DNA from: Bondarzewia mesenterica | Taxonomy: Eukaryota; Basidiomycota; Agaricomycetes; Russulales; Bondarzewiaceae | Reading direction: 5' to 3' | Assembly (NCBI GenBank): GCA_004802705.1 | Contig: SGPL01000276.1 | Span: forward strand, 1 to 43,784 | Length of the DNA: 43,784 bases | Shown: positions 11,915 through 23,502 of the stretch, piece after piece | Numbering within the stretch: position 1 is the stretch's first letter | Layout: each line of letters starts with the position of its first letter | Translations under genes and position numbers: made by a program | The notes under the pieces: model-generated | Told to the model about the DNA's origin: nothing | The model's input: the letters and a program-made list of their open reading frames with translations, nothing else | Databases searched by the model: none

Positions 11915-12243
11915 TGTCCTTCACAACTATAGATTTTGAAGGATGAAACATAGAAATTTGCTCTGTGTATTGACTGTACTCTGCAGCGGTATACCACCTT
12001 GTTATTTTGATNTATTGNCTNTNCNNTNCAGCGGNNNANCANNNNGNNNTNTTNNTANNNNNNNNNNNNTNCANGNNATGNGANNNNGGATNGTNNTNNT
12101 GNANAANAAAATTTCANCGATCCATCGCTGAAAGGCGAAATGANCCTGAAANTTGAAATGATGCAAAGGGCGCCTCGGCAAACGCCGGCCGCATTATTTA
12201 CTTTACATGATTCTGCNNGCCGTATTTGGTCTTGACAAANTCC
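11915..12243. other. Short intergenic stretch with ambiguous bases
   Basis: From about 12011 to 12115 the sequence is largely N with scattered called bases, so nothing can be annotated there. The flanking bases are AT-rich and show no coding signal. It separates the 3' end of the MFS gene from the next hypothetical gene. Confidence 0.6.
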
Positions 12244-12896
12244 ATGCAACCCAAAATCGAGCCCGCNCCNGCAAAAATACCATCNACATTCACGGCGGCT
12301 GAAAACCAAGAGCGCAAGGTTGCTGTACAGGCNCTCACAAAAGCACGNCGCGGAACGGCATGGTCTCTTCATCGATGGCCGCTAGATTTTGATAAAAAGG
12401 TGATTGGGGANCGGNGGAGAATTCATCTGCCGCGAGAGTTCATGGGTCGCGGGGGAGAGGACGTGAGATACATGTACGAGGGACAGGAGTTGAATGGNTT
12501 CGTGTTCAAGTGGTANGATGAGCAGGTAAAATTAAATGAAGGAAGGAGGGACACAAANAAATCAGGGAAGGAGTCGAACGACGGCAAGGACGCAAAGGGA
12601 CTCGGTTGGAAGGATAGAGTTAATTATGTTACACCAGATCGTGTTACGGCGAGACGGTAAGTTGTATCTTATNCATCTCTTTGTTTTGGCACCTCCCTGA
12701 CTTCGTTGCGGAACGTAGCCATGAGTATTTAGGCCCGGATCCACGCGTGGCAGGTTATTGGCTGGATGGAGAAGGGGAAGTGCACATATGCTGGTATGAT
12801 GGTTTTTTGGGCGAGGAGTGGATGGATAATGGGCGATGGAGGGAGGTTCAAGTTGAGAAGGATGCAAATGGAAAGTGGGTAGAGCAGGGTTGGTAA
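12244..12896 (+). CDS. Hypothetical protein, two exons
   Basis: Exon 1 runs from ATG 12244 to about 12656 and encodes a charged protein containing ENQERKVAVQ, WSLHRWPLDFDKKVIG and LPREFMGRGGEDVRYMYEG. A GT-AG intron (about 12657-12717) joins TAR to RHEYLGPDPRVAGYW in frame. Exon 2 continues with LDGEGEVHICWYDGF and EEWMDNGRWREVQVE and stops after EQGW. The product is about 200 residues, with no signal peptide or membrane helix. The Trp/Gly/Asp-rich C-terminus suggests a small folded beta-type domain, but I do not recognise the family. Several N bases make parts of exon 1 uncertain. In-frame splicing and the low-stop, motif-like text argue that it is real. Confidence 0.6.
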
Positions 12897-13589
12897 GTCA
12901 GGGCGGTTGGCTAGCCACGCTTCTACGAGGCGAAGCGGGACTTTGCAGACTCTTTGTATCAGGTAAGAGCACATTCATGTTCACTGGATGGAGAAGGTTG
13001 ACGACCGTCAGGATTAACGGAACCTTGTAGCATACAATTTANAATCGCATGTTTTCCTCTTGTAAGTTTTGCGTGTGCCATGNCATTGAATGGTTCAATG
13101 TCGTTGGGCTTCCCCAACAAACAGATTGCTGGCTGACACCATTCCCAATGTCAATGGCGGACGAGGTGAGCAGTAGAATCTTCGAAGAAAGGCAAACTGA
13201 CGCGAATACTTCTGCAGGCGATATGCCACACTGCTACTCAATTCGTAGATTTCTCAGGTTGCCTCTCCACGCCCTCGTCATTTGATTCTCCCTGCGCCCA
13301 TTTGCCTTTCCAGCATTCATAAATTCTATAAATAATCTGTATCAGATTAGTTCGGTTGCTGCTCGGAAAGTACGTCCGGAACGCACAATTGAATTATTTT
13401 ATATTCGATGACCGTGACCTTGTGTATTATCCTCGCCACAATTCAGGATGCGTGTCTTGATTGCTATAATCCGCACCTCGAAAACATGGGTGTCTTTTAT
13501 CTTTAAGCGAAGCCTCACCACAACCTGTCGTGTCATCATGAGAATCCAATTGAAATGAATATATCTCCTACTTGGAAGACCTGTCTGTG
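12897..13589. other. Intergenic, likely P450 promoter region
   Basis: No coding frame with family features is seen. An AT-rich block near 13320-13340 contains TCTATAAATAAT, which could be a TATA-like element, but it is about 250 nt upstream of the P450 ATG, so the link is weak. Two isolated N bases lie at about 13042 and 13083. Confidence 0.4.
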
Positions 13590-15934
13590 ATGCGTGGCGC
13601 TGTCATACAAGCTTTCCGCCGTTCAGGTATAAATGTCTTCGACTTGTTACGAACCATTGTATATCTGATGGCCTTTCTGTGTGCAGAGTACTGGATTGGC
13701 CTCGGCCTCATCGTCCTTGCATTTCAACGAATTCTCAGGCTTGGTAGAAGAGAACAGGGGATCCCGCCTGGGCCTCCTACCATTCCTGTCCTCGGCAATC
13801 TCCACGTCTTTCCTCGAAGCAATGCATATCTCTAGTATGTTTTCGTTTCTGGCAGGGGTCCCGGTCTTACATCGCATCAGGTTCACAGCATGGGCAAGGA
13901 CATACGGCGGTATCATGTCAGTAAGTGTCTACTGTACTTACCTCTTCTTCTGCGAATATGCAAGGAAATTGTGACTGTTGTTTGTAGCTGAAGATCGGCT
14001 CTACCACCATCATCGTGGTATCGGACGCGCGCATATCTCACGAATTGATTGACAAAAAAAAGTATCAACACGTCGGACCGTCCTCCCAATCATTTTGTGA
14101 AGTTGGTCACAGACAACACAAATATAGGCCTTGTCAATTACAGTGAGAAACCATTGCATGCAACACCCACACCTTACACTCTCGTTCACTGATGAAATGT
14201 TCCGTCCGTAGCTCAATTCTGGCGCCGCGGTCGACGAATTATACAGAACTTGATGTCCAAGGAGATGTGTAGACGCCATCAGCCCATTCAGAATGCAGAA
14301 GCTACCCAGCTGATACACGAGATCTTGACAGAACCACAGGTAACTGATCCCCTTTCTTCTTTTCGTCGATCTGAATTTCAATTATAATGACAATGTTATC
14401 GTACGCAGGAATTTTCAGACCATCTCAGGCGTTATTCATACTCTGTCCTGACTTCAATTTGGGCGGGCATACGATCACCACGTAGAACGAGTTCCCTCTT
14501 CGTGCAGATCAAAGAATCCATGGAGAAATGGTTGCTGATCCATGAACCTGGCGCATATCCACCCGTCGACTTGGTGCCAATATTGAAGTACGTGCCAGCG
14601 CGTTGGGCTTCGTGGAAAGAGCTCTGCAGGGAGATTCGGAGACTTCAGTTCGGAATTTACTGTGGTCTCATTGAGATGTGCGAACGCCGTATATCACAGA
14701 ACAGGAGGAATGGGTGTGCTTTGGAGACTGTGCTCGACGAGAATGCGATTGATGATGATTATGAGCTTATCCGGTAAGTACGTCGACTTTGGGTTGTGAA
14801 GTCTCTCAAAGTGCATTGGCGACACCACAGAGGAACTTGTGCGGCCATGGTAGAAGGAGGAACCGATAACATAGCTGTTTTCTTGCAGAGTTTGACCCTC
14901 TTGCTTGTTGCCCATCCGGAGGTTCAGATCAAGGCGCAAAAAGAACTTGACACTGTCGTAGGCTCAGACAGAGCTCCGACTAGAGATGATTTCGAACTTC
15001 TGCCTTACGTGCAAGCCATCATGAAAGAGGTAGGGGAGTTTTCGGTATTATTTTCTTATTTTCTCAAGTCACGTCTCTAGACTTTACGTTTCAGGCCCGT
15101 CGTTCCCCTAGGAGTTCCACATTACTCGTCGGGAGATGAGAAGGTGGGTGTTGACTCGTTAGGTATTTTACTTCCAGAATGAGGACCGGCATGACAGGTG
15201 GACGGAATTTTGATCCCCAAAGGAAGTGTCATCTTCATTAATCAATGTGAGTCCGATTCTATGATACCAACTTTTCATTCTCATCGAAAGCGCTGGCATT
15301 TGAAGGTGCCATGCTCCATGATCCAGAATTTTATGACGATCCGGACGTTTTCCGGCCTGATCGATTCCTGGATTCTGAGTTCGGCAACAAGCCAAACGCC
15401 GATCTTACTGGGCGTAGGAACGACTTGCACTTCGGTGGAGGAAGGGTGAGTGTCCACTGCCGGTAGAAGATCAGCCTTGAACTTGGTCTCATACAGCGTA
15501 TCTGCCCCGGTATGAATTTGGCCAACAACTCGATGGTCAGTGGATTGTGATATCGCTCTCGTAGCGTCCCAGATCGCTCACACTCGCCTTCTCCTAGATA
15601 TTGAACACCATGAATCTTTTATGGGCATTCAATTTCAAGCGGGCGGTTGACCCGGTGACGAAGGTTACAATTCCAATTGATATCAGCAACTACTCAAAGG
15701 TGTGTTGCCTGTTTTCCATCCGCCGTCCTCGGAGTAGTAGCATGATTACCTATCTTCTCCCTTCAGGGAATTTCCACAGCGCCGAATCCCTTCAAGTGCG
15801 ACATCGTCGTCAGGAGCGAGTCTCACGCGGGCGTCATTCGACGTAATTTCGCCGCTGCGCAGCCGGTGTTTGAGCAGTTCGAGCATGATCTGTCCGATGA
15901 GGACAAGGCATATGTGCGCGACTTACGCAAATGA
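13590..15934 (+). CDS. Cytochrome P450 monooxygenase, near full length, one-base frameshift
   Basis: Heme-thiolate monooxygenase, probably ER-anchored. An N-terminal hydrophobic segment is followed by the proline hinge [19 protein letters not shown]. Further motifs are WRRGRR (C-helix), VEGGTDNIA (I-helix oxygen-binding region), KETLRFRP (K-helix ExxR, split by an intron), [17 protein letters not shown] and HFGGGR joined across an intron to RICPG (the heme Cys loop). The C-terminus is [12 protein letters not shown] through YVRDLRK, stop 15932-15934. Length is about 510 residues with around 11 introns. The one defect is A8 at 14054-14061: with seven As the frame reads [19 protein letters not shown], matching the minus-strand paralogue's QKSANTSDRPPSHLVDLV; with eight it soon stops. 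Start: ATG 13590, because the ATG at 13557 meets a stop within 12 codons. The substrate is unknown. Confidence 0.85.
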
Positions 15935-17787
15935 GTTTCAGCGCGAAGTTTCGAGCATGCCTTATGAAAGTTACGATTTTTTCCTTGTACTCATTCATCT
16001 ACCATTCGTCTTTTTGGAGTATGTGTAATGATGGAGCTCGATCATGGACCCTCTGGCGCACCCTACAGGTGGTGTATGACAATGTTGTCGTGTATTTGCA
16101 AGTGTAATCGAACTGATCAGCTATTGCAATAGCAGTTAGGCCGGCTGAAAGAAGGGGAGATGCTGATATTAATCTTGTCGATAAGTGGGAAAAGGCATGT
16201 AGGCGTCGTTCTATGACGCAGAGAACAAGGATCACACATCCCATGATTACAATTGACCTATTCAGAACCCACTGTCAATTGTTACCCACATGTTCTCGAT
16301 TCGTTACTTACACATGTCGACACGCAAGCACCAGTTGGTCATGTTTATGAATGTGAAGATCAGAACACGCAGCATCGAATGTCATCATGCGGAACGGGAA
16401 GCATCAGAGTGAATGACGCGCGCAGATCTACAAAGAACACAAGTACTGAAGGGAAGCGTGGTCCCCCGATGCCTTACCTAAGTACACGCGCGTCGGTCCT
16501 ACGCTCTCGGTTGAGTACAGGAGCATTCTTGCCAAGCACTTACTACATAAAGATATGTGTACTACATCGGAAAGAAAAAGTCAGATGGACGGAATGGCGC
16601 TACAGGCTCCTGTTGATCGAGGGTGATCGAGTGGTTGAATGCCAGCGTTGTATTTTAGACCCGCCTGGTGTATAAGCTTGTCGGGGCATTGCCTGACGAG
16701 AAGGCGGATATCCTTGACGCTTCTGAGCGGGAAAAAAAAGGAAGAACGTGAACGGAGATGAGTCCGAGCTTGCGAGTTCCGTCGGACCAAGTTAGGGGAC
16801 CTCCGAAGGATGACCTGCCCAATAATAGAGTCTCAGATACATCAAAGAACATCTTGAGTCATCACCCAAGTTAGTATCCGAGTATGCATCTGTCATGAAG
16901 AGTAAGCACGCTGATGAGTGGTAAAGGATACCGGCGGCGGAAACTTGAAAGCATCTTTCAATTTCGGGTTGGCAAGGTCTCGGACCTTGTTACAGTGGGT
17001 AGGAAGGTTCGAGCCTCCGTTCTCAATTGAATCGGGTCTCGGATAAGATGATTCTACACTACCTGCAAGAACACGAGATGGTCAGCGCTTAGAGATCATT
17101 CCACGACAAGAGTTCGAGTTCCGGTGAGAACTTGACGAGTGCACGTCGTGACGTGCGACTGATGTCGCAAACGCTGATCATCCGACCTGAATGGGCCGTT
17201 CTATCCTGTCAGCATAAGATGGAGTTTCAAAGAAAGCGATGAACTTGTAAGCGAACAACCAAGAAAAATCGCTGTTTGTTGCGAAGGTGCCAGCGGCGAT
17301 GAGCAAAACTAGACCTTCCATATTTGGATGCCGAAGCATGAATCAGATTTGGGACTAGTGGACGCTTTTGCCCAAGATTCACGTTCTAATACTTGTGCGA
17401 TGGTATCAAGATATTCGTCGTATGTGATGACAGAATACTGAAGTGCGCTGTGGTGAAAGGGTAAGCGCGGGGAAAGTGGGGAGCTCGAGAGGAAGAGCTG
17501 AAGAGAGGCTTATGTACTCGCGCGGAGTGTAGATTCCGTATGCTGACCAACCTGAACGTTGGCTCCACCTTCGCGCGAATCACACGAGACGTTGTCGAAG
17601 GTCTCTTATACAGCGGTCCACCATCTCATCACCTCATTCTCCGGTTCGCACGGCAAAATATGTCTTTCAATAAAACCCTCGCCGTTTCCTCCACGCTCTC
17701 GCTGTACTTCGTTCCTCGAGACCACCCTACACTAGCGCCTCAATTTCCTTTATTACAGCGCTAGTATTCACTCGGCATATACTAGGC
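15935..17787. other. Intergenic, nothing recognised
   Basis: About 1.85 kb with many stops in all frames. Short open frames (for example 16253-16675 plus and 16581-16852 minus) show no motif and overlap on opposite strands. A perfect tRNA B-box-like word (GGTTCGAGCC, 17006-17015) occurs, but no cloverleaf could be folded around it. The last 400 bases probably hold the promoter of the MFS gene that follows. Confidence 0.4.
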
Positions 17788-19902
17788 ATGTCGTCCACCC
17801 AAGACGCCGAGGCATTTGTTGCACCTATTCAGTCCAAGGCGCGCAAGTTTTCGTTGTTGGCACTGTTCTGTATTGCCCAGTTCATCGACACGTTCAGCAT
17901 CTCCTCGCTCATTACAGCCATCCCAAAAATTTCTGTTGAACTCGATTTGAGCGCATCCGAGGCGGTATGGTTGCTTTCAGGCTTCAGTTTGACATTTGCA
18001 TCATTTTTACTTGTGGTAAGTGCTGTTGATTTCACTAGTGGATTTTGTACAAATTTTGACGGTGTCTCCAATGGTGATGAAGAGCGGACGTGTCAGTGAT
18101 GTCTACAGCCCGAGTAAGCAGAGTTTCGTGCATATACAGGGGATCTTCTCTTATTCTTGCCTTCAGAGATGGTGTTTGTGGGTGGTATCGGTGCACTTGG
18201 TTTTATCTCGCTCGGTGCCGGCTTCCTTAAAACCAAGATTCCTCTCATCGTGCTTCGAGCACTTGGTGGCATAGGTACTTTCTTTCCTCGTATTTGTGGA
18301 CGTTTTGGCAGCGCAAAGGCGTCTGTTTATTTTCAACCACTAGCCAGTATCCTTGGCGAATGGCTGAACAGCGCCTTGAGTTTGCGCGCGCGTCCAAGAA
18401 TGGCCAGTCATACTCACCCGGTTTTCTTTCATCATAGCCGGTTCAATGACCATCCCATCCGCCCTCGCGCTCATCGTCGCGATGTTCCCACAACCTCTTG
18501 AACAATCCCGTGCAATTAGCCTCTTCGGTGGCTGTGGTGCCCTGGGAAATGGTCCGTGGTATCTTCACTGCTTCACATCATGCTTCTCAGACCAACCCAT
18601 TGCGTTGTATAGTCGCCGGTCTGATTATTGGGGGTGTCTTTGCCCAATTTGCAACATGGCACTGGGTCTTCTGGTTTGTGACCATTGTCGCGGTACCGAT
18701 CTCGTTCTCTTGTATATTCCTCATCCCGGCGCAACCCAACAAGGGCCACTCGCGGACGCAGAGTCTCAAACGTCTCGATATGATTGGCGTTTCAATCCTT
18801 ACGAGTGCGTATGCAACATAACAGATTGCTTGCGGTTATTGATATCACTATTCATGTGCAGTTGCTCTCGTGTTGCTAATCTACGCCGTGACCTCGGGTT
18901 CGGCGAATGGTTGGGGCACTGGAGGTGTCCTCGCGCCCCTCATCATCTCTATCTTTATGGTCGCAGGGTTCTTCTACTACGAGACGCTCATCCCTACTGA
19001 GATGGCCGCCGTGTGAGTGTGTTTTGATGTCTGCCTTGCCCTTGCATTAACGCTCTTCGATACCACAGACCACCACGTACATGGTTCTACCCAAATTTCT
19101 CTGCACTTTTTGGTGCCTCTCTCCTTCCTTACTTCTTCTGGACAACGCAATCCACCTTGTTCACTGAATTATGGCAAGGAGTCTACGGGCGCTCAGCCAT
19201 CTCTGCTGCTGTTCATACGTGCGATCCTTCCTTGTTCTAATCTCACGTCTGCGCTGACTTTCCCTGGAATACAGCATCCCAAGTAGCGTGGTCGCCTTCG
19301 CGCTGAATTTCACCGGTCCACTACAGCATGTCATCAGCCCGAAATGGTTGATCATCTCTGGCCAACTTCTCATGGCGCTGGCTGGCATTCTCGGTACATT
19401 TGCGGACGGTGCAAATAAGTACTGGCGATTCGACTTCCTCGTGTTCGTCTTCGGTTCCGCTGGCGCGCAGCTCATCTTCACACATGACAAGTATGTCCTG
19501 CCGCTTTCGGTTTGCTATAGTAATTGACAGTCTCCCTTCTACGTCCTGGTGCACAGCGTCGCAATCTTCCGCACTACACCCCCACATATGGCCGGCATCG
19601 TCGGTGCGATCTTCAATGGCGGTCTGCAACTCGGCTCGGCCGTCGGCCTTGCGGTTGCGACGTCGATCCAGTCGAGCGTGTCACAGAAGCACGGGAGCCC
19701 GAATGACTACTCCGGGCGCGCGGCAGCGTACTGGTTCATCTTCGCCGCTGCGATCGTCAGTGCGATCGCGATGCTCTTCTTCTACCACACTGATCAAGAT
19801 ACCGCTCCACCGAGCGCGGGCAACACTGTCACCGGGGAAGAACACGAGAAGGCAGCGGTTGGGTCGGTACAATCGGAGAAGCGGGATGTGGAGTCACGAT
19901 GA
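17788..19902 (+). CDS. MFS exporter, DHA2-like (aminotriazole-resistance type)
   Basis: Predicted drug:H+ antiporter of the plasma or vacuolar membrane. The start MSSTQDAEAFVAP leads into LLALFCIAQFIDTFSISSL, IPKISVELDLSASEAVWLLSG and SGRVSDVYSPK, the loop motif usual in fungal ATR1-like DHA2 proteins. Next are MTIPSALALIVAMFP, SRAISLFGGCGALGN, AGLIIGGVFAQFATWHWVFW and IPAQPNKGHSRTQSLKRLD. Later segments are FYPNFSALFGASLLPYFFW, GPLQHVISPKWLIISGQLL, HMAGIVGAIFNGGLQLGSAV and WFIFAAAIVSAIAMLFF, then a charged tail ending DVESR. About seven short introns all join in frame and no lesion was found, unlike its neighbours. It differs in sequence from the exporter at 9440-11914, so the two are not recent duplicates. 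The substrate cannot be inferred. Confidence 0.88.
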
Positions 19903-20827
19903 TGCAACTATGGCTTTGTCGCTTTGATGTTTGCTTTCGCATCTGAAAATCCTGAATGCACGTGCACGAGGAATGATGATGGTGCATTTCACACACAACG
20001 ACGTCCGTATGGATGATTCTTTTCGTTTTGCACTCGATAATATTGTAGCAAGTATGATTATTGGACGTTTTTCGTTGGATCGAGGTCTCGTTTGCTATAA
20101 TTCTAATACATATCATGTTGAATTCGTGTCCTGCACCTAACGATCTGCGTTTATATGTCACTGAGCGGATTGTGAAGCTCGTGAAGCTTCGGCGTAGTTG
20201 GAATGTCTGTTGTGTATATCGGGCATGAGAAGAAATTGTAATGACTTTAAACTTAACAATCCGTGTCGAACACACCAGGGTCAGTGCGACAACGCCATCA
20301 TGCCCCCGCAACACAATAATTTAAACGTAAAAATTGAAAGTACCCAGAGGATATACCGAATTTTTTTTTCTGTGAAATCTTAGGGTGAGAAGCGACGTGG
20401 TTTAAGAGCTAGATTTTTCTTACTCCAGATTGTCGAAGCCGCGTGACCGCAACATCATCGATGACCGGTGACCATCTACTGACCATCAATATCTTCGCCT
20501 CCAGCCCTCCCCAGGACCATGTCGGGCAAACGCCGTGATCTGGGTGGTGGCGGTACCTGCACTTCGTGTTTGAACTCTTCGTTACGGATTACGGTCGCGG
20601 TCCCTGTCCCACCAGCCCTTTGCTTGAAGTTGAAATACACTCGCATCTCGGTGGCCCCCTCTTCACAGCGGGTGTCGTATTTTGCCTAGCTCCTTGCTCG
20701 CCGAGCGTAAGCGGTACGAGCCGATTAGGAGTAATGACTCAATGAGGAGTAGTTTGTGCATATTACGCTCACTTGTGGATCGGTATATCATCAGTCAGTG
20801 CTTCAGTTATACTTCGGCTCTTACTAC
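19903..20827. other. Intergenic, nothing recognised
   Basis: The 3' flank of the MFS gene and 5' flank of the kinase-like gene. A short ATG-initiated frame at about 20519 (MSGKRRDLGGGG) has no family features and is not called. Confidence 0.4.
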
Positions 20828-21899
20828 ATGTCGGAAGTCATTATGAAGTACCGCAACATTCTCGCCCTATCATACGATTTCGACATGGAGGACGAGGCCA
20901 GTATCCGTGCCCATCACGACGAGCTTCACTCCCTTAGAAATGCCGCCCTCCAGGGCCCTCTTGTACCAGATTCGTCGCTCGACTCCACCGTCCCGGCTCT
21001 GATGGTCTACGTCCAGGGATGCGCTGTCTTCCATCATTTGCCCTCTCTTCCGCCCGTGCACTCTCGTGCTTAATACACGCTTGCAGACTGATGTAGACCA
21101 CGAGTCCCAAGTGTGGATCGGTCACGCTTGCTCACCAGATGCGGGCGAGCTCCAGGATCTGGAACGGTCGTAGTCTAAGTCCTTCCAGCCCTCCATGCGG
21201 CCCATCCCAGATCTGGAGGGAACTTGGTGGAAGTATGAGTTAGAATCTACGCGCGTTACGGCGTTGAAGGAAGACCTTTTCTACGAGATGCTAGGGCCCA
21301 TCCAAGGTGCTGCCGTGCCTAACTATTATGGCCTTCATGAGGCGCGTAATCCGGCTCGTCGCCGTCATTAAGTTGGGACATTATGCTGATAATTAATACA
21401 AATGCGGGTGGTGATACCGAATGGCGAGAACGCGTATATACTTGTGATAGAGTATGTTGAAGGCCTCACTATGGCCCAATGGCGTCAGTCCATCGCCCAC
21501 AACAACTATGATGGATCTTCGTCCTTGAATCCCGCCAAGCAGGCCGCCATGATGTTATTACTCCAGAACCTGGTATGATCTCTCGCATACAGCCATTCAC
21601 TTGCGTTCAACTGACAACCGAACAGTTAATAGTGATTTTGGAGAGCATTGATGCTATTCACAACTTGGAAGTGTTACATGGCCACATCCGTGAAGAGAAC
21701 GTCATTATTCACCCTTCCGCCGCTTTACCCACTCAAATCGTATTCATCGATTTCTCCAACGGCTGTACCTCGCTCACGCCCTCGAGCGCCGTGGATGAGA
21801 GAGAAATTGCCGCCACGCTCTTCGCGTGCGATTAAGGAGTGGGCGAAGGAGGGTTTGCCGAGGGGTTTGGTGGCGCCAGTTTGGTCAATCAAAAGATAG
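20828..21899 (+). pseudogene. Basidiomycete protein-kinase-like gene, probably inactive
   Basis: The exons read as a fungal protein-kinase-like fold. The candidate start is MSEVIMKYRNI; then HESQVWIGHA (glycine-loop region), TALKEDLFYEMLGPIQG followed by AAVPNYYGLHE (N-lobe), NGENAYILVIEYVEGLTMAQW (hinge) and AIHNLEVLHGHIREENVII (catalytic loop), then IVFIDFSNG (DFG position). The catalytic loop has HGH where relatives have HGD or HRD: codon CAC at 21683-21685, one base from GAC. Near 21815-21835 the frame ends at a TAA, while the expected tail, RAIKEWAKEGLPRGLVAPVW, continues in another frame to TAG 21897-21899. Loss of the catalytic Asp plus a frameshift argue for a pseudogene or a noncatalytic remnant. 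Exon 1 assignment is tentative. Confidence 0.62.
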
Positions 21900-22682
21900 A
21901 GTTCCGTGGTGCATCATGACGTGGATTTTGACCTCGCACCGTCGTGTTCATGACTCTTCGTTCTTCCATGTATGATTAGGGCATGTGGATAAACCCATCA
22001 ATATTGCGAATCTCTCTGGCAGCCATTACAATGGTATGAGATAATCATTCTAATTGATATCGGCAATCTCTCTCGTACGAGCATGCTGAGTTCATGAGTG
22101 GTGGGAATGCAGCATTTTTTGGATATTCCCTTCGCCCGGAAGTCCCACCATATAAACTAGCCAACACGATGACGGGAGGTACATATGGATAAGGAATGCT
22201 TGTGTTTATTGAACTAATCGACTACTCCAAAGAAGCGGTCTATGCTGGGCCAACCATGGTCAAAGTAAGACCCAGGCTGTCAAAGAATGGACACCAAAGA
22301 GGAAGCCAGTGTAGTAGGGGACGTCACACTCGCCGCTGGGTTCAAATAATTGACTTGGAGTTGCTCAATAAGCGCCATCGTGCAGGCGCTCCGGAACTTT
22401 TTTTCGTTTTTCATTATTGTTCAGCAGGGTGGAGAACCCTATGACGGACATATACAGACATGTGTACACACCGGAGGCTAGCTCCCATCTGCGCAAGCCG
22501 CGAACAAGGTAATGGCTTGAGTGGAGTACATAGTTATGCGAACGCAAAAATGACAAGTCAAGGTGGATACGAGAATTCAAACGGTTGCCTACACTGACTT
22601 AGATTTCCACCATGCCGAAGTGACTGAATGAACTACAAGGTGAATTACAGCATAATGATGCATGAAAAGGGAAAAAACAGTT
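21900..22682. other. Intergenic, nothing recognised
   Basis: AT-rich, stop-dense sequence between the kinase-like remnant and the 3' end of the first HsbA gene (minus strand). The right end, from 22569, belongs to the HsbA tandem repeat unit. Confidence 0.4.
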
Positions 22683-23414
22683 TCAAGAGGCATAAGCAGC
22701 TACGGCCGTCGCGAACGCACTATCGATATCAGACTTGATGCTGTTTGCCTGGTCAAGCAGGTCGGCCTGCCAGCCCCCCATTTATTGAAGTCAGAAACAA
22801 CATCCACACCATTATAATTGTGTAGGATACTCACGGGAGTGTTGGCGATCAGTGCATTCGCAAAAGCAGACGTATCGCTTTCGAGGGTTTGGAGGTCTTG
22901 CTCGACGAGCGCGGGTATACCGCCAATAGGTAACGCCTCGAAAGCCGGTTTCTTTTCGACGATATTCTGGAGCGCGGAAGTGATGTTGGGCTCGAGAGCC
23001 TGAACCTGACTCAGGATTGTCTGGCCATCGGCATCGGAGAATGGGTCGGTGGCCTGAACATCTATCAGTGATGAAGAATGCAGAGTCAGATCATGTAGGT
23101 ATATTGCCTGGGTGTCAGAGGTAGCGCTGTTGATAGCGGTCTCCAAGTTAGTTGCGCTCGTGTGGATTGCCTACATAAGATGCCAACGTCAAAACGCCTG
23201 AAAATCAAAATGCGGCTCAAAAATATACCAGCGCTTCCGAAAGACTGCCTCCAGAGTCAGGGAATGCCTCGATGGCGGTGTTCAAACTGTTGACTTGGTC
23301 GTTGATGTTGGAAATGTCGGATTCGACCTGGGCAACAGTACGTTTGGAAAGGGGGCTCGCAAGGGCGGCCAAGACGAAGGAAAAGACAACTATAGCACTG
23401 GTGATGCGAACCAT
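22683..23414 (-). CDS. HsbA-like secreted hydrophobic surface-binding protein, copy 1
   Basis: The minus-strand protein of about 200 residues has a clean signal peptide (MVRITSAIVVF, then a hydrophobic stretch to ALAS) and a KR dibasic site at residues 24-25. A helical, Ser/Thr/Ala-rich body follows: QVESDISNINDQVNSLNTAI, TNLETAINSATSDTQAIYL, FSDADGQTILSQVQALEP and QDLQTLESDTSAFANALI, ending ADLLDQANSIKSDIDSAF through AAYAS. The pattern matches the HsbA / cell-wall galactomannoprotein family (PF12296). Aspergillus oryzae HsbA is secreted, coats hydrophobic surfaces and recruits a cutinase; a similar role here is inferred. Two short introns (about 23172-23230 and 22776-22839) splice in frame. 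A TATA box lies 82 nt upstream of the ATG. Confidence 0.85.
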
Positions 23415-23495
23415 AGCAAGTATCTGAATACGAGGATGTGGGTGCGATCCTGGTAGTGTCAATTGAGGTGGGAGGTAAGGAAGGATGTACAGAGC

Positions 23496-23502
23496 CTTTA
23501 TA
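23496..23502 (-). promoter_or_regulatory. TATA box of HsbA copy 1
   Basis: On the minus strand this reads TATAAAG, 82 nt upstream of the start codon at 23414. The same element at the same spacing precedes HsbA copy 2, so it was kept through the duplication. Confidence 0.6.

Noticed and set aside
17006..17015. tRNA B-box-like word GGTTCGAGCC
   Set aside because: A T-arm can be drawn with one mismatch, but no matching acceptor, D-arm and anticodon arms could be placed at tRNA spacing.
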